From Neocallimastix lanati (nom. inval.) (Eukaryota; Neocallimastigomycota; Neocallimastigomycetes; Neocallimastigales; Neocallimastigaceae): DNA of 64,000 nt. A program made the position numbers and the translations under genes. The stretch covers positions 1,351,001 through 1,415,000 of the forward strand of contig JACVTC010000014.1 in the NCBI GenBank assembly GCA_016946835.1. Direction: 5' to 3'. The stretch's first letter is position 1, and the number at the start of each line of letters is the position of its first letter. Under the pieces are notes generated by a model. The model saw nothing but the letters and a program-made list of their open reading frames with translations. It was not told the DNA's origin and did not search any database. Of the stretch, positions 52,726 through 64,000 are shown one piece after another.

Positions 52726-53719
52726 GCACTTTATTATTTACAATAATATTTTTGAAATAAAAAATATTTTTGAAAAAATAAATAAATTATTTGAAATATA
52801 AAAAATAATGTGTTATTCTATTATGTATTATTGATTTTGGGGTAATATAATTAATTAGAAATATGAAGAAGGCTATGTGGAATATATTATGGAAAAAAAG
52901 GAAAAGTAGAAACAAAGAGAGAGAATATAAAAAATGGAAATAAAATTTAAATTATTTTTTTTACGTATTTTTTTTTTGAAGTATAAAGTACAATAAAAAG
53001 TCAAATAATTCTATAAATTTACAAAAATAATAAAAAAAAACGTGTATGATAAGATTTAAAAAAAACAGTATATAATTGTTTACTTAATAGGATAATTCAT
53101 AAAGGATAAATAATTTGAAGTGAATAAATATTATTAATAATAAGGTAAATTAATAAAACGAAGAAAAAGGAATGATTGAATACAAAAAAATTTTGAAATA
53201 TTCAGTATATATATTTATTAAATCGATAAAGAAAATATTTTAAATTGATTACAAATTTAATAAAATAAATGGCAGATATATTATTAGTAACATTTTCAAT
53301 TGGGAAAAATAGAGTTCTTTGTTATTGGTGAGGTGTAAATAGTAATAGAGGATATATATTAAAAGTTAGGTATTGAAGTAAGTTTTTGTTTAAATAAAAT
53401 GTAATGATCTTCTAATTCTTTTAATATTTAGATGTGTATTAAAAAAAAAAAAAAGTGTATTGAATTATTTAGTTATATATTTATTTAGTTCGATATAATA
53501 ATTAATTATTATCATACAAGTATAATAATATTCATTTTATCTTTTAATACATGGAAGTTATATATATCTAAATGTTTTAAGTCAATTACTATAATCACTT
53601 TAGAAGTATTTAATTTATATATCATAATCCAAAAATATTAAAATATTTATACGTTAATTAAATTTTCTATGTTGATTTAGATAGTTTTGACAAATATAAA
53701 GTGTTATTTTACCCAATTG
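52726..53719. other. Intergenic spacer after Rps9
   Basis: About 1 kb of AT-rich DNA, slightly richer in G than other spacers (for example 52860-52930). No ORF or RNA recognised. LINE-derived sequence begins near its right edge. Confidence 0.6.
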
Positions 53720-54010
53720 TCTACATTAAAATTATAAAAAAAATTTACCAAATATTGTCCAACATCATATAGTAATGTAAATACTGTTGTCACAAATATT
53801 AATAATGTAGAATCAAGTACTGATTTTGATAGTAGTAAAAAGTATATAATATTAATAATAATTATTATAACAATAACAATAGTGTTGTTAATAATAGTGA
53901 AAATAGGAAAATTAATATTAGTGATAAGAAGACCATAATTTCTTTCAGATAGTCAATTCAAACCCTAATCCAGAATAAGAATTCCCTTTAATCATATATT
54001 CTTGGAGGTG
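53720..54010 (+). mobile_element. LINE 3'-region fragment
   Basis: Contains gtgaaaataggaaaattaat, gaccataatttctttcagat, gtcaattcaaaccctaatc and ggaggtgaggttcattg. All recur at the 3' end of LINE A (34935-35450), but here most of the intervening region is missing. No coding capacity. Confidence 0.7.
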
Positions 54011-54129
54011 AGGTTCATTGCATAAGAAACTTTTTTCTGAATTTATTTATACATATTATTTTGAATATTACTTTTTATTTTACATTACTATTCTAATTGG
54101 GCAAATAATATTTTTTTCATATTAATTCT

Positions 54130-54130
54130 G

Positions 54131-54161
<31 letters not shown>

Positions 54162-54345
54162 TATTCATGTAATTAAGAAATGAATAAAAAAAAAAATATT
54201 CATTCAATAAAGAAATGAATAAATAAATAATTTTTTAAAAAAAAAAAAAAAAAAAAAAATCATGTAATAAAGAAATGAATAAATAAATAATTTTAAAAAA
54301 AAAAAAAATTCATGTAATAAAGAAATGAATAAATAAAGATTAAAG
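54130..54345. repeat. Tandem A-tailed repeats at a LINE 3' end
   Basis: Four units of roughly 35-60 bp, each with attcatgtaat or a variant, aaagaaatgaataaa and an A tract of variable length. A single such unit (attcatataattaataaatg) occurs after LINE A near 35547-35580. Tandem tail repeats of this kind are known at the 3' ends of some LINEs. Confidence 0.75.
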
Positions 54346-54389
54346 TTTGCAATAATTGCAGCTGTAGAAAAAAAAATAAAAATAAAATA

Positions 54390-54925
54390 AAAATAAAAAT
54401 AAAAAAATAAAATATTAGTGATAGTAAAAACAATAGTATCGTTACTAATAGTATAGTGAATATGTAGTGAAAAGGTCATATTGTGATAATCGTATTAATA
54501 TTGATAATTTTCTGAATAATGAATATGTAAATATATGTGACGTAGTATCAAGTATATAGCTTCCTTTTGGTGGAAGAGATGTATACATTAATTTAGATTA
54601 TAAAAAAAAATGAGATACTTTATTTAATAATCAAATCATTTCTGGTGATTAATATAAAACGACATTCTTGGTGCGATCTGGGGCTCTCTTTACAGAAATT
54701 ATGTTTAGTGCCAGTACTCGACAATGATTTGCTATTCAGACGGTATAAGCGAAAACTAACCAGGAGCATCAAAGACAAAAATGCATTAAGACAGGACAAC
54801 AGGGGCCAATGTCTCTAAAGAAGAAGATCATAATTTCTTTCAGATTGTCAATTCAAACCCTAATCTAGAATAAGAATTCCTTTAAGCAGAAATCATATAA
54901 TCTGGAGGCGAGGTTTGTTGTTGTC
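54390..54925 (+). mobile_element. LINE 3'-end fragment
   Basis: Colinear with 34960-35450 of LINE A. Shared blocks are atagtatcgttactaat, tttctggtgattaat, ctctctttacagaaatt, agtactcgacaatg, aagacaggacaacagggg and ataatctggagg. The coding remnant SLFTEI...STRQ is interrupted by stops. It is followed by a poly-A run (54990-55023). Confidence 0.8.
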
Positions 54926-54985
54926 TTTTTTTCTGAATTTATTTAAACACTCTATTTTGAATTCTACCTTTATTTCACATTACTA

Positions 54986-55026
<41 letters not shown>

Positions 55027-55104
55027 TATATTCAAATTGGACAAATAGCATTTATTTTATTCATTAATTTTGTATTTACATTAATATTAATACATGAATA
55101 AATC

Positions 55105-56645
55105 AATAAAATACAATATACTACATTTTATTTAATATATATATCAATGATATAATCAATAAATGTAAGAGATATGGTGATAACTGAAAGAAAAAAGTGT
55201 TGTGGTAGCCTATTTGCCAATGATATTGTTTTGTTGGCCCCTATAAAATCTTTTCATAAAAACTTTTCGAATAAAACTCATGATTGAAGTATTAAAAATG
55301 AAATGACCTTTGAAATTAGTAAATTCGCTTCACATGTTGCTAAATCAATGAACTTTGTACCTTTAACACATAATGAAAATCTTACATTTAAGCTTGATAT
55401 GAACCATCTATCAAGCACTAATCAATATACATATTTGGGAATACCTTTCGATGAATCATTAGATTTAGAACCAATTATTGCTAAAATGAATAGTAAAAAA
55501 AAATATACAGTTAACTCTTTCTTTAGATCTTTAACCAATAGAAAGGTACCTTTCTACTTTAAAACTCATATTCTTGCTTCCTTTGTCCTTAGTTCAGTTC
55601 TTTACTATGCACCTTTAACTAGGATCTAATATAAAAAGAACACTGAAAAAGCTCAAACAAACAGCTTTTAATCGAAGGTTGTTTTGGAGTTTTGGGTTTA
55701 AAAATAAAATCTTCAATATCATTATTTATAACATATCTAAGGAACTATTTATACCTCCTATATCTAGATTTTATGTTAAGGGGATGATTCAATACTTTAA
55801 AAAAGTGGAAAGAATCTTCTTTTACTATGTATTATTTCTCATTTAATCAAAAATATATCAACACTTCCACATTATTCATGGACGAAAAAAGAAACTAGAT
55901 TATATTAACAATACGCAAACACAATAATAAACTTCCTGGACAAATACGGAAATTTTACTGGGAAAAATATTCATTATTCAAATATCCCTGCGATTAGGTC
56001 AATTAAATACAAGAAATTTAAATTTAGTTTTAAAAAATTTATTCAACATATATCATTAAATATTCACAATTTTCTCTTGGATTTTTTTTAAATTGGATGA
56101 ATTAAGTATGGATTCATATTTGATGCGAAACCTTATGTTTAAAGCAAATTAGTATCAAAAGATTGCTCGGCATCATACCTGGTTTTACATATTGAATACT
56201 TTTACGTCTTAAATTTGAAAAATTAGGGCAACAATTCATTCATTTTGTTGATAAAGCTTTTATTAATTTTTCTCTGATTGTTCATAAGAAATCATCGAAC
56301 ATTCCTGATGATGATAAAGAGGAAGTTTTTTGATGATAATATTAATTTTTACATACTATACTATATGTCTCCTTCATTACTGAAATGCAGTATATGAAGT
56401 ATTAAAGATCGATTAGGTGAAAAGAAGGCGTTTTATTAATAATATCTTTCAATCATCTTCGAGAGAGTTCTCTTTCCCGATTTCATATTTTATAGGGCTC
56501 GCCAAGTTCCTTACTAATATTATGTATATTGTGATTAGTGATTTTTACGCTATGATTAATTTATATACCTTTAAACCGTTGTCAAAAGAGTAAAAGATAT
56601 TCAATCGACAATAACAACTGATAAAATTTTATCATGAATATATAA
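55105..56645 (+). mobile_element. LINE C, 5'-truncated and degenerate
   Basis: It starts inside the reverse transcriptase at a sequence equal to FNIFIDDI of LINE B, so it is 5'-truncated. The catalytic box reads FAND instead of FADD (near 55212-55223). 55303-55629 is an open piece (MTFEISKFASHVAKSMNF, TNQYTYLGIPFDESLDLEP, KVPFYFKTHILASFVLSS). The rest, to about 56600, aligns with LINE B but with stops. Position 55917-55921 (AAACA) is the undisturbed version of the site where the inverted-repeat element entered LINE B. Confidence 0.82.
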
Positions 56646-56923
56646 AAGATAATATTATTAATATTTAATTGTTTTTTCTGTATTCACTTATAAAAATTTA
56701 AATATTAGCAACAATAACACAAATTAATAGAATATTAATAGCAATAATAATTTTCCCTTTTTATTTATTTATTTTTTTTTTTTTTTAAAAAAAAAAAAAA
56801 TATTTAATGATTTTTAGTAATAGTAATTAATCAATTAAATAGTATTAATATTAAAATTTTAAAAATGGCCAAATAAATTTTTTTATTTTTAATGAAATTT
56901 TAATCTTAGTCAATAAATTCCAA

Positions 56924-56954
<31 letters not shown>

Positions 56955-57504
56955 ATTATAGATATATAGATATAAAGGAGATAGCATAAAAAACTTTTTG
57001 ATTAAAGAATTATATTTATATTTCATCAGAGTTAATTTATGGTATTTTTAAGAATGAGTTTCATTAAATCTGAAAATCTTAAATTGAAATAAATAACATT
57101 TATATATATATATATATGTATGTATATATTAATTTTATTCAAAATATGAATTCAAAGTTATACATCTGTATTATTGTATTATATTTACTTTCATAAATAA
57201 AATTAAGATTTATATCCTAATTAAATAATTATTCATAATAATAGAATAAAATTTTATAAAAAAAATAAAATAAAAAAAAATTATTTATTAATTTTTAATA
57301 ATAAAACTTATTAATTTCTAGTTTAATACTACTCTTTTTCATAGATTAACTAAATTTTTTTTATAAATACAAAGTAAATAACATATATAATTAACGAATA
57401 AATATAATGAATTTTATATATTATAGGTATAATTTAAATAAATTACTTTGAAAAAATAAAACAAATAAGAAAATAAAAAATAAAAATATAATATTATATA
57501 ATTA
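56646..57504. other. Intergenic AT-rich spacer
   Basis: Separates LINE C from the 3' end of the minus-strand Cdt1 gene. It has a T14-A13 inverted tract (56771-56800), an AAAT array (56922-56956) and AT runs. No coding signal. Confidence 0.65.
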
Positions 57505-58787
57505 TTATGAATTTGATTTTGTTTTCATTTCTTCTATTTTTTTTAACGTATCATCAACTTTATCGGGGAAGAACTTTAAATATGTACCATAATTTACTGT
57601 TGGTACTTTTCTACAACATTCAATATTTATTTCAATTAGTAATTTTATATGTTCATCTACTCCACCTATTATAATTATCATTTTATTAATTGTTAATAAT
57701 GATAATATATATATTAATTAAAATAATATAATACTTACTAAATGAATTAACTGAACATGTAACTTGAAGCATATTTCTTACTTCATTATATGGTAATGAC
57801 GTTGTTTTTTTACTTACGTAATACCTAAGTAATAAATTTATTTTAATAATTTTTTTTTTATCTTAATTATTAATATTTTATTTAAATTTTTAATATTTAT
57901 TAAAAATAATTATAATAATTTTATTACATACTTTTTCATTGTTTTAACAATTTCTGGTAGTCTACCAATTAATGCATTCTTCCTTACATCAGCTGGAGTT
58001 TTTTGTTGTTTAAGCTTTCTTAATCTATCCTTTTCACGTAACTATATATATATATTATTATAATATTCATCTTAATAAAATAATATAATATGATTAATTA
58101 TTATAATAACTTACTCTTAATCTTAAGGCACTTATTTTTTCTCTCATTTCTCCTCTTTGTTTATTATCCGATGAAGTTGTTGTAGTAGTGGTTGTTGCGC
58201 TCATCGCTTTATTTAAATCAGTTGTAGATGATGATAAAGTTGATTTTGACGTTGAAGTTTGAGTCAATTTTGATATAGATGAAGATATTGGCGTTGTGGG
58301 CATATCATTTGATTTTAAAAGTTCAACTTCTGGATTTGATCCTATTGAACTTTTTGAAAGTCCTGTTACTAGTTCTTTTTTATTATTATTACTATTTAAA
58401 ATATCTGATTTCCGTATTAATTTTTTTGGTTCTCTTGGTTTTGATTGAAGTAATCTTTGTTCAATATCATTTTGATTTTTAAAAAGTGGCGGTGATGGTA
58501 ATTCCACTGGAATAATATCTGGAACATTTTCTAAATCAAAATTTGGATCCCAACTAGTCAATTTTGAATAATCAACTTTCTTTTGTCCACTATCTTCTAA
58601 AAATTTCTATTAAAATTTCAATAACAATATATTTCAAGTTAATATTCAATTTAAAAAGAACAATATTAATAATAAAATAATAATAAAAATAATAAAAATT
58701 AATAACAAAAATAACAAAAGGAATTTAAATAATATGAACGAAGTAAAATTATACAATAAAGTATAATATAAAATATATTAATAATAA

Positions 58788-58831
<44 letters not shown>

Positions 58832-59844
58832 TCAATAATAACAATAATAATATAGATAATGTTGATAATATGAACAAAGTAAAATAATATAAAATAATAT
58901 AAAATAAATTTAAATTTCATAAATTTGAAAAAGTTGATTTCATACATCATATTCTTTATACACATAATTTAATAAATTTTGTCTAAATGTTTTTCTTCTT
59001 ATATCAGCCAATTTTCCTGCTTGAATTGCTTGTTCAAGGGCAGAAGTTGAATTGTTAAAATCAATATACCAATTAACATTTCCATCTTTTGCTCTAAAAG
59101 CTCTTAAAAAATATGATTCTGGATATACTTTCATAATCTGTCCTAATTGTTTATTGGTAACCTTACTTTTTTTTTTTGTTGTTGTTGTTAATAAAATTAT
59201 ATTATTAATTGATATATATAAATATATAGATAATAATTATCAATATTAATAATTAGATATATATATATATTAATTCATTGAATTTACATGAATTCATTCT
59301 TTCTTTATTAATTACCAATGACAAATATTTTCCAATCTTTTTATTAAATTTGTAAAAAGAATACTCTGTCTATTCATTGCTTTATCATATCTTAATATAT
59401 GTTCTAAAGCTTCAAACAACTTCTGTAATTTTTCATATTTTTCAGGTAACTTAAGTCTTCTTTCTGACAATAATAATGGTATAATTTTTCTTGATAAATC
59501 TATCGATGAAATTCCAGCTTTTAATTTAATTTCCTGTTGTGGTAATTGAGGTTTTAATTGCTTAATTTCTTGTTCCTGTTTATGTTTATTTTTTATTTTT
59601 TCTGTTGAATCAAAAATATCTTTTATAAATTCTTCAACATTTTTACTTTTTAATTTCTCAAGTTCATTTTGTTCAACTTCTAATTTAACATTTTCTTTTT
59701 TCTTTTCCCTTTATCAATAAAATTCATTTTAAATTAATTAGGAAACAAATAATAATAAAGATCATTTATAAAAAAAAATGTACTTTATAAATTAAAATTA
59801 TTCTTATTATGTATTTTTTAAAAAAATAAAATAAAATAAAATAA

Positions 59845-59889
<45 letters not shown>

Positions 59890-60413
59890 TTTAAATCTTA
59901 CCATAAATTACTTTTTTCATTAATTTTTTTAATATTACATTCAATTTCATCGTCACTTTCGATAAATGAATTATTTTTGCAAGTGAAAGAATCGATTTGG
60001 GTTTGGTATAAATTTTGATTTGGTTTTATTTTTATTGAAGATTTTATTGGTGATTCCAATATTTTTTTTACATCATAAAATTTCGTTGGAGTTTTAGAAG
60101 GAGAAATAAGTTGTTTTTGAGGTGAGGTAAATGGTGTTTTTTCTGGTGATAATAATTGTAATTTATTATATTGATTATTATTCATTTTTTGTTTCTTAAT
60201 TGGTTCTTTTGTTAAAGGAGGTTGATTTCTCTATATATATAAGAAATTCATTTTTTTTAATAACAATATTTTATTAATTATAGTTATAAAGTAAATATAA
60301 AAAATTATAACAATAATTATAATTATATTTCTAGATTTTACTTTTTGACCCTTTCCTTGATGTAAATCTTTTTGAATTGACAAATACGATTTTAAAGACG
60401 TTTGTTTATTCAT
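57505..60413 (-). CDS. CDT1: DNA replication licensing factor Cdt1
   Basis: Cdt1 loads the MCM2-7 helicase onto ORC-bound origins in G1. Eight minus-strand exons: 60413-60342, 60230-59902, 59708-59316, 59165-58946, 58606-58115, 58041-57932, 57824-57739 and 57665-57505; 1863 nt, 620 aa. The N terminus MNKQTSLKSYLSIQK contains a PIP box (Q4, L7, Y10, L11) with Lys at +4. Exon 2 is rich in S/T-P sites (LSPEKTP, TSPQK, SPSKTP, ESPIK), likely CDK targets. The central winged helix includes KLPEKYEKLQKLFEALEHIL ... LGQIMKVYPESYFLRAF. The C-terminal winged helix that contacts MCM includes LRKLKQQKTPADVRKNALIG, RLPEIVKTMKKYYVSKK and PYNEVRNMLQ. The exon 4 acceptor was chosen at 59165 because other AGs nearby break the frame. 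The S/T-rich linker lies in exon 5. Confidence 0.88.
58788..58828. repeat. (AAT)n microsatellite in a CDT1 intron
   Basis: ATA/AAT array inside the intron between exons 4 and 5 of the Cdt1 gene (58607-58945). A second AAT array lies at 59846-59890 in the intron between exons 2 and 3. Confidence 0.9.
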
Positions 60414-62858
60414 TTTAATTTTTTTTACTTTATAATAAATTGATTAATTAAATTTTTAAAAGAAAATATAAAATTAGTTCATTAAATTATTAAATAATAA
60501 GAAGAAATTTTGAGATTATCTATATAAATTTCAAGTGTAAATTTATATTTGAAAAAAAATAAAAAAAAAAAAAAATTTTATATATATAATGTTTATTTGT
60601 AATGGGTTAATATAATCTATTTACTTTTATACAATTTTCACATTAATAGTTGTGATATCACATGTTTGATTAAAAAATATTAATCATAATTATTTAATTA
60701 GGAAAAGGGAAATTTTAAAGAGTTTTATAAGTAATATATATTGATTATCAAAAAAATTACTGGCCATTTTATTTAATTACTTTTTAATAAGAATTATTAT
60801 TAAACTATTTAAAGTTTTTTTTTTTTAATATATTAATATATATATATTAATAATAATATATGAACATTCTTAATTTTTTATTATTAAAAAAAAAAATTTT
60901 TTTTTACTATAATGAAAACTTTTAAATAATTTAATTATATATAATAAAATTAAAAAGAAAATATTTGATAATTATTAAAAAAAAATATTTTACATTCCAT
61001 AATAAAATATTATATATATAGTTATATATATAAAAAAAAAATATTAAAGATTTAATTAAAAAATAAATATTAAATTCTATTTATATATTCTATTTATATA
61101 TTTTGTTATTACAATAAAAAGATTTTTAATGCTTTTTTCCAAAATGAAAAAAATTTAAAAAAAAAAAAAAGAAATATAACATAAAAATAAAAAAAAAAAT
61201 AAAAAAAGCAATAATATTAGTATAATTATAATTTATAATAATAAATTTTTATTATATAATTTTAGATAAGTTTTTTTTTGAACATTTTTAAATAAAATAA
61301 AATAAAAGCTCAAATAAAAAAATTAAAAGCAAATTAATACGTAAAAAATTTTTTAATATTTAATATAGTACATCTCTTATTAATTTACATATACCCAATT
61401 GTCAACCATTTAATTAAAAAAAAAAAAAAAAAAAAAAATATAACATAAAAATAAAAAAAAAAATAAAAAAAGCAATAATATTAGTATAATTATAATTTAT
61501 AATAATAAATTTTTATTATATAATTTTAGATAAGTTTTTTTTTGAACATTTTTAAATAAAATAAAATAAAAGCTCAAATAAAAAAATTAAAAGCAAATTA
61601 ATACGTAAAAAATTTTTTAATATTTAATATAGTACATCTCTTATTAATTTACATATACCCAATTGTCAACCATTTAATTAAAAAAAAAAAAAAAAAAAAA
61701 GTTATTAAAATATAAAGTTTAAACAATTATGAATATAAAAACTTAATATAATATTAAGATTATCGATTTATTAATTCAATGAACAATTTTCATTAAATGT
61801 TACTATATCAAATGTAGCTTTGGATCCTTAATTTTGATAAATTTTATTTAAAAATATATATTAATCAAATGAAGATATAAAGAAATATTATTCAAATTTA
61901 TAAAAGATACCTTCAAAGAACAATTTTTTTTTAAATAAAATATATATATATATTAATAATAAAAATATAAATTTTCTGTTATTAACATGAAAAAATAAAT
62001 AATAATAATAATAATGATTATAAAATAATATATTATAATTATATATATTAACCGAGTTTTTTTTTTATTGAATGTTTGATTTATAATTAATATATAAAAC
62101 TTTAAATTATTATAATTTTAAATATAAAATAATATACTATTTATTAGTTTTTATTTTTAAAACTTTCATAAAAAAAATAGTATTCTTTATAAAATATATA
62201 TATATATATATATTTATTATAACAATTAATATAAAGCATTTACAGAAATGAACATAAAATTTAATATAAATATATATATTTTTTAAATCATATAAAATTT
62301 TATTAAATTTAAAATTTTAATAATTAATATTTTTAAAAAAAAATTGAATTGCTAAAAAATAATTAATATCAATCAAACCATTAAAAAAAATTAATTAAAA
62401 TTTTAATTAATTCTTATATTAACAAATATATAATTTCTTAAATCTATAAATATACAAAAAAAAAATTAATATTTTTTATTCACTTTTTTAGCATTTTTTT
62501 TATTTTACTATTTGGAATAATAATAAATATTGAAATATTAATAGCAAAACATTTTTGCAAATTAATAAACCTTAATTATTATATATACAACAATTCTGTA
62601 CAGTTAGTAAATTGATTAAAAAAAATTTTTTTTTTAGTATATATATACTAATTCTAATTAAAAGAAATTATAAACAAGTATTTTTAATTATTCATTTTAA
62701 AAAATTTAATATTTAAATATTATTATTTAATTCTATATATATATATAACATATAACTTTTCATTGCATCAATTTTTTTTTATTTATTTTATTTTTCATTT
62801 GTATAATTATTATTAAATATTTAATTGTTTAATATAATATTTATCTTAAACAAGAAAA
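60414..62858. other. Divergent intergenic region (CDT1 minus, LRR gene plus)
   Basis: About 2.4 kb of AT-rich DNA containing a 264-bp exact tandem duplication (listed) and a perfect 12-bp palindrome TGTGATATCACA at 60651-60662, 238 bp upstream of the CDT1 start. No gene recognised. Confidence 0.7.
61174..61700. repeat. Near-exact tandem duplication, period 264 bp
   Basis: Copy 1 is 61174-61437 and copy 2 is 61438-61700. The copies agree essentially base for base, including gataagtttttttttgaac, taatatagtacatctctt and atacccaattgtcaacc; the only difference I see is in the length of the terminal A tract. Non-coding. Either a very recent duplication or an assembly artefact at the A tracts. Confidence 0.92.
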
Positions 62859-63579
62859 ATGACTCAAACTGACTGTGATGCATTAGTTAAAATATTTAAA
62901 GAATTAAAGTATAATTATGTTCACAATTATTCAGGATATTCATGCTGGTATAGTAGATACAGATATTTATTGAATATTTGAATATTTATAAACGCAAACT
63001 AGTGATTAATATATATAATAATTGATTATTTTTACACTAAACTCAACCTTTACTAATAGTACTTTAGAAAATATAAAATGTTCGGATGATTTTTTCATTA
63101 ATAGCATGTAAAAATTATATATGTTGTTATATTATGGTTAATTTACATTAATTTATATTATTATTAACAAATAATATAAATATATAATTATAATTTATTT
63201 TAGAAATTTATCAAACATGAAAGTGGATGAAGAAAAAGATTTTCCAGAATATATAACTAGTCTAATGAACTTAACAGAAATGTAGTTAAAACTATACTTC
63301 TTCACTAATAATATAATAATTTATTAAATGATAATATATATAATAACTAATTATTTATTTTTTTATCTATTATAATATTCAGTAACATAAGCAATAATAA
63401 AGTATGAATTTATAATAAAGTTTAATAACAATATATACTATTACATAAAATAAAAATTTAACATTAATTATTTATTTTGAATTATAATAGAATATAATAA
63501 GTTTTCCTGAATTACAAAATGAGAAATTAGAAAAAATGTAAAGGTTCAATATGTATATTATAAAGTCTAAAGTCTATAA

Positions 63580-63610
<31 letters not shown>

Positions 63611-63612
63611 AA

Positions 63613-63674
<62 letters not shown>

Positions 63675-64000
63675 GTTTTATGAATTAATATAAATATTTA
63701 CATATAGTAATTTAAGTTATACCTCAATTAAGCAAACCTTCCCAAAATGGATATCAAATCAAGAATATCTAAAAGAACTGTAAATTGATCAATTTAACAT
63801 TATACTCTATAAAGTTGAAATTAAATGTTTTCACGCTCATAAGATAATAATAATAATAATAATAATATTTTTATGACATATAAAATATATAGGGATTTAT
63901 CAAATACCTTAATAACAGAAGATAACTCTAATAATGAATATTTATTTAAAGATACATTAGAAAAATGTAATCTTCAAAATACCCCTTTATGTAACAATAT
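62859..64000 (+). CDS. Leucine-rich-repeat protein, 5' part (runs off window)
   Basis: Seven exons are visible: 62859-62947, 63060-63107, 63204-63281, 63383-63401, 63491-63537, 63708-63779 and 63893->64000. Most junctions are phase 2, so each exon carries about one repeat. The spliced protein begins MTQTDCDALVKIFKELK. An N-cap-like SCCTLENIKCSDDFF follows, then repeats INLSNMKVDEEKDFPEYI, LTEINISNN, INLSYTSIKQTFPKWISN, YLKELDLSNTLIT and a CNLQNTPLCNN piece at the edge. The N-cap pattern CC...IKC followed by LS-N-x-L repeats matches plant-type extracellular LRR proteins, which are numerous in gut fungi. A secretion signal is missing from the start I chose; an upstream exon may supply it. Exon 4 is only 19 nt, so that junction is the least sure. 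Confidence 0.7.
63618..63673. repeat. (AAT)n microsatellite in an LRR-gene intron
   Basis: AAT array within the intron between exons 5 and 6 of the LRR gene, preceded by an AAAT array (63582-63613). Confidence 0.93.

Noticed and set aside
54204-54479. Minus-strand Phe/Tyr-rich ORF
   Set aside because: Produced by the A-tailed tandem repeats at the LINE 3' end.
61174-61700. Long terminal repeats of a small element
   Set aside because: The two 264-bp copies are directly adjacent with nothing between them, so they are a tandem duplication, not LTRs.

Overview
The window is extremely AT-rich (intergenic DNA is nearly pure A/T with long poly-A, poly-T, ATT, TTTA and AAAT tracts), while the coding islands are clearly richer in G+C and carry short GT...AG introns. 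Two class V/VII-type chitin synthases with a myosin-like motor make it a fungus. The extreme base composition, poly-Asn tracts, small LRR-per-exon gene and abundant ATT microsatellites fit an anaerobic gut fungus (Neocallimastigomycota). That placement is inference from style, not from a marker gene.

Layout. 1-928: 3' part of a Psd1-type phosphatidylserine decarboxylase. 2390-3010: decayed ankyrin-like remnant (minus). 5022-5831: Rheb-like GTPase in two exons. 7285-10886: seven-exon Asn-rich coiled-coil protein. 13451-17449: nine-exon presenilin (gamma-secretase catalytic subunit). 17450-24375: about 7 kb of gene-poor DNA holding one compact GC-rich, hairpin-bearing block near 21.0-21.2 kb. 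24376-30167 and 40778-46844: tandem duplicate motor-domain chitin synthases, same strand, same three-exon structure. Between them, 30.96-38.88 kb holds two broken non-LTR retrotransposons (LINEs). One is interrupted by a degenerate zinc-finger gene. The other contains a 227-bp terminal-inverted-repeat element flanked by a 5-bp target duplication. 48004-50223 (minus): eight-exon coiled-coil gene resembling the plant At4g15545 family. 51989-52725: ribosomal protein uS4 (Rps9). 53.7-56.6 kb: more LINE 3' ends and a 5'-truncated LINE. 57505-60413 (minus): eight-exon Cdt1 licensing factor with a PIP-degron-like N terminus. 62859-64000: start of an LRR gene that runs off the window.

Most genes needed manual splicing. 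In each complete gene the chosen GT...AG junctions keep frame and the exon sums divide by three, which is the main support for the models. No operon logic applies. The clearest genomic story is the chitin synthase pair. The two paralogs have diverged at their N-terminal motor halves but are identical over hundreds of bases in the catalytic half, which suggests gene conversion, and they enclose a LINE graveyard. No CRISPR array, tRNA or rRNA gene was recognised.
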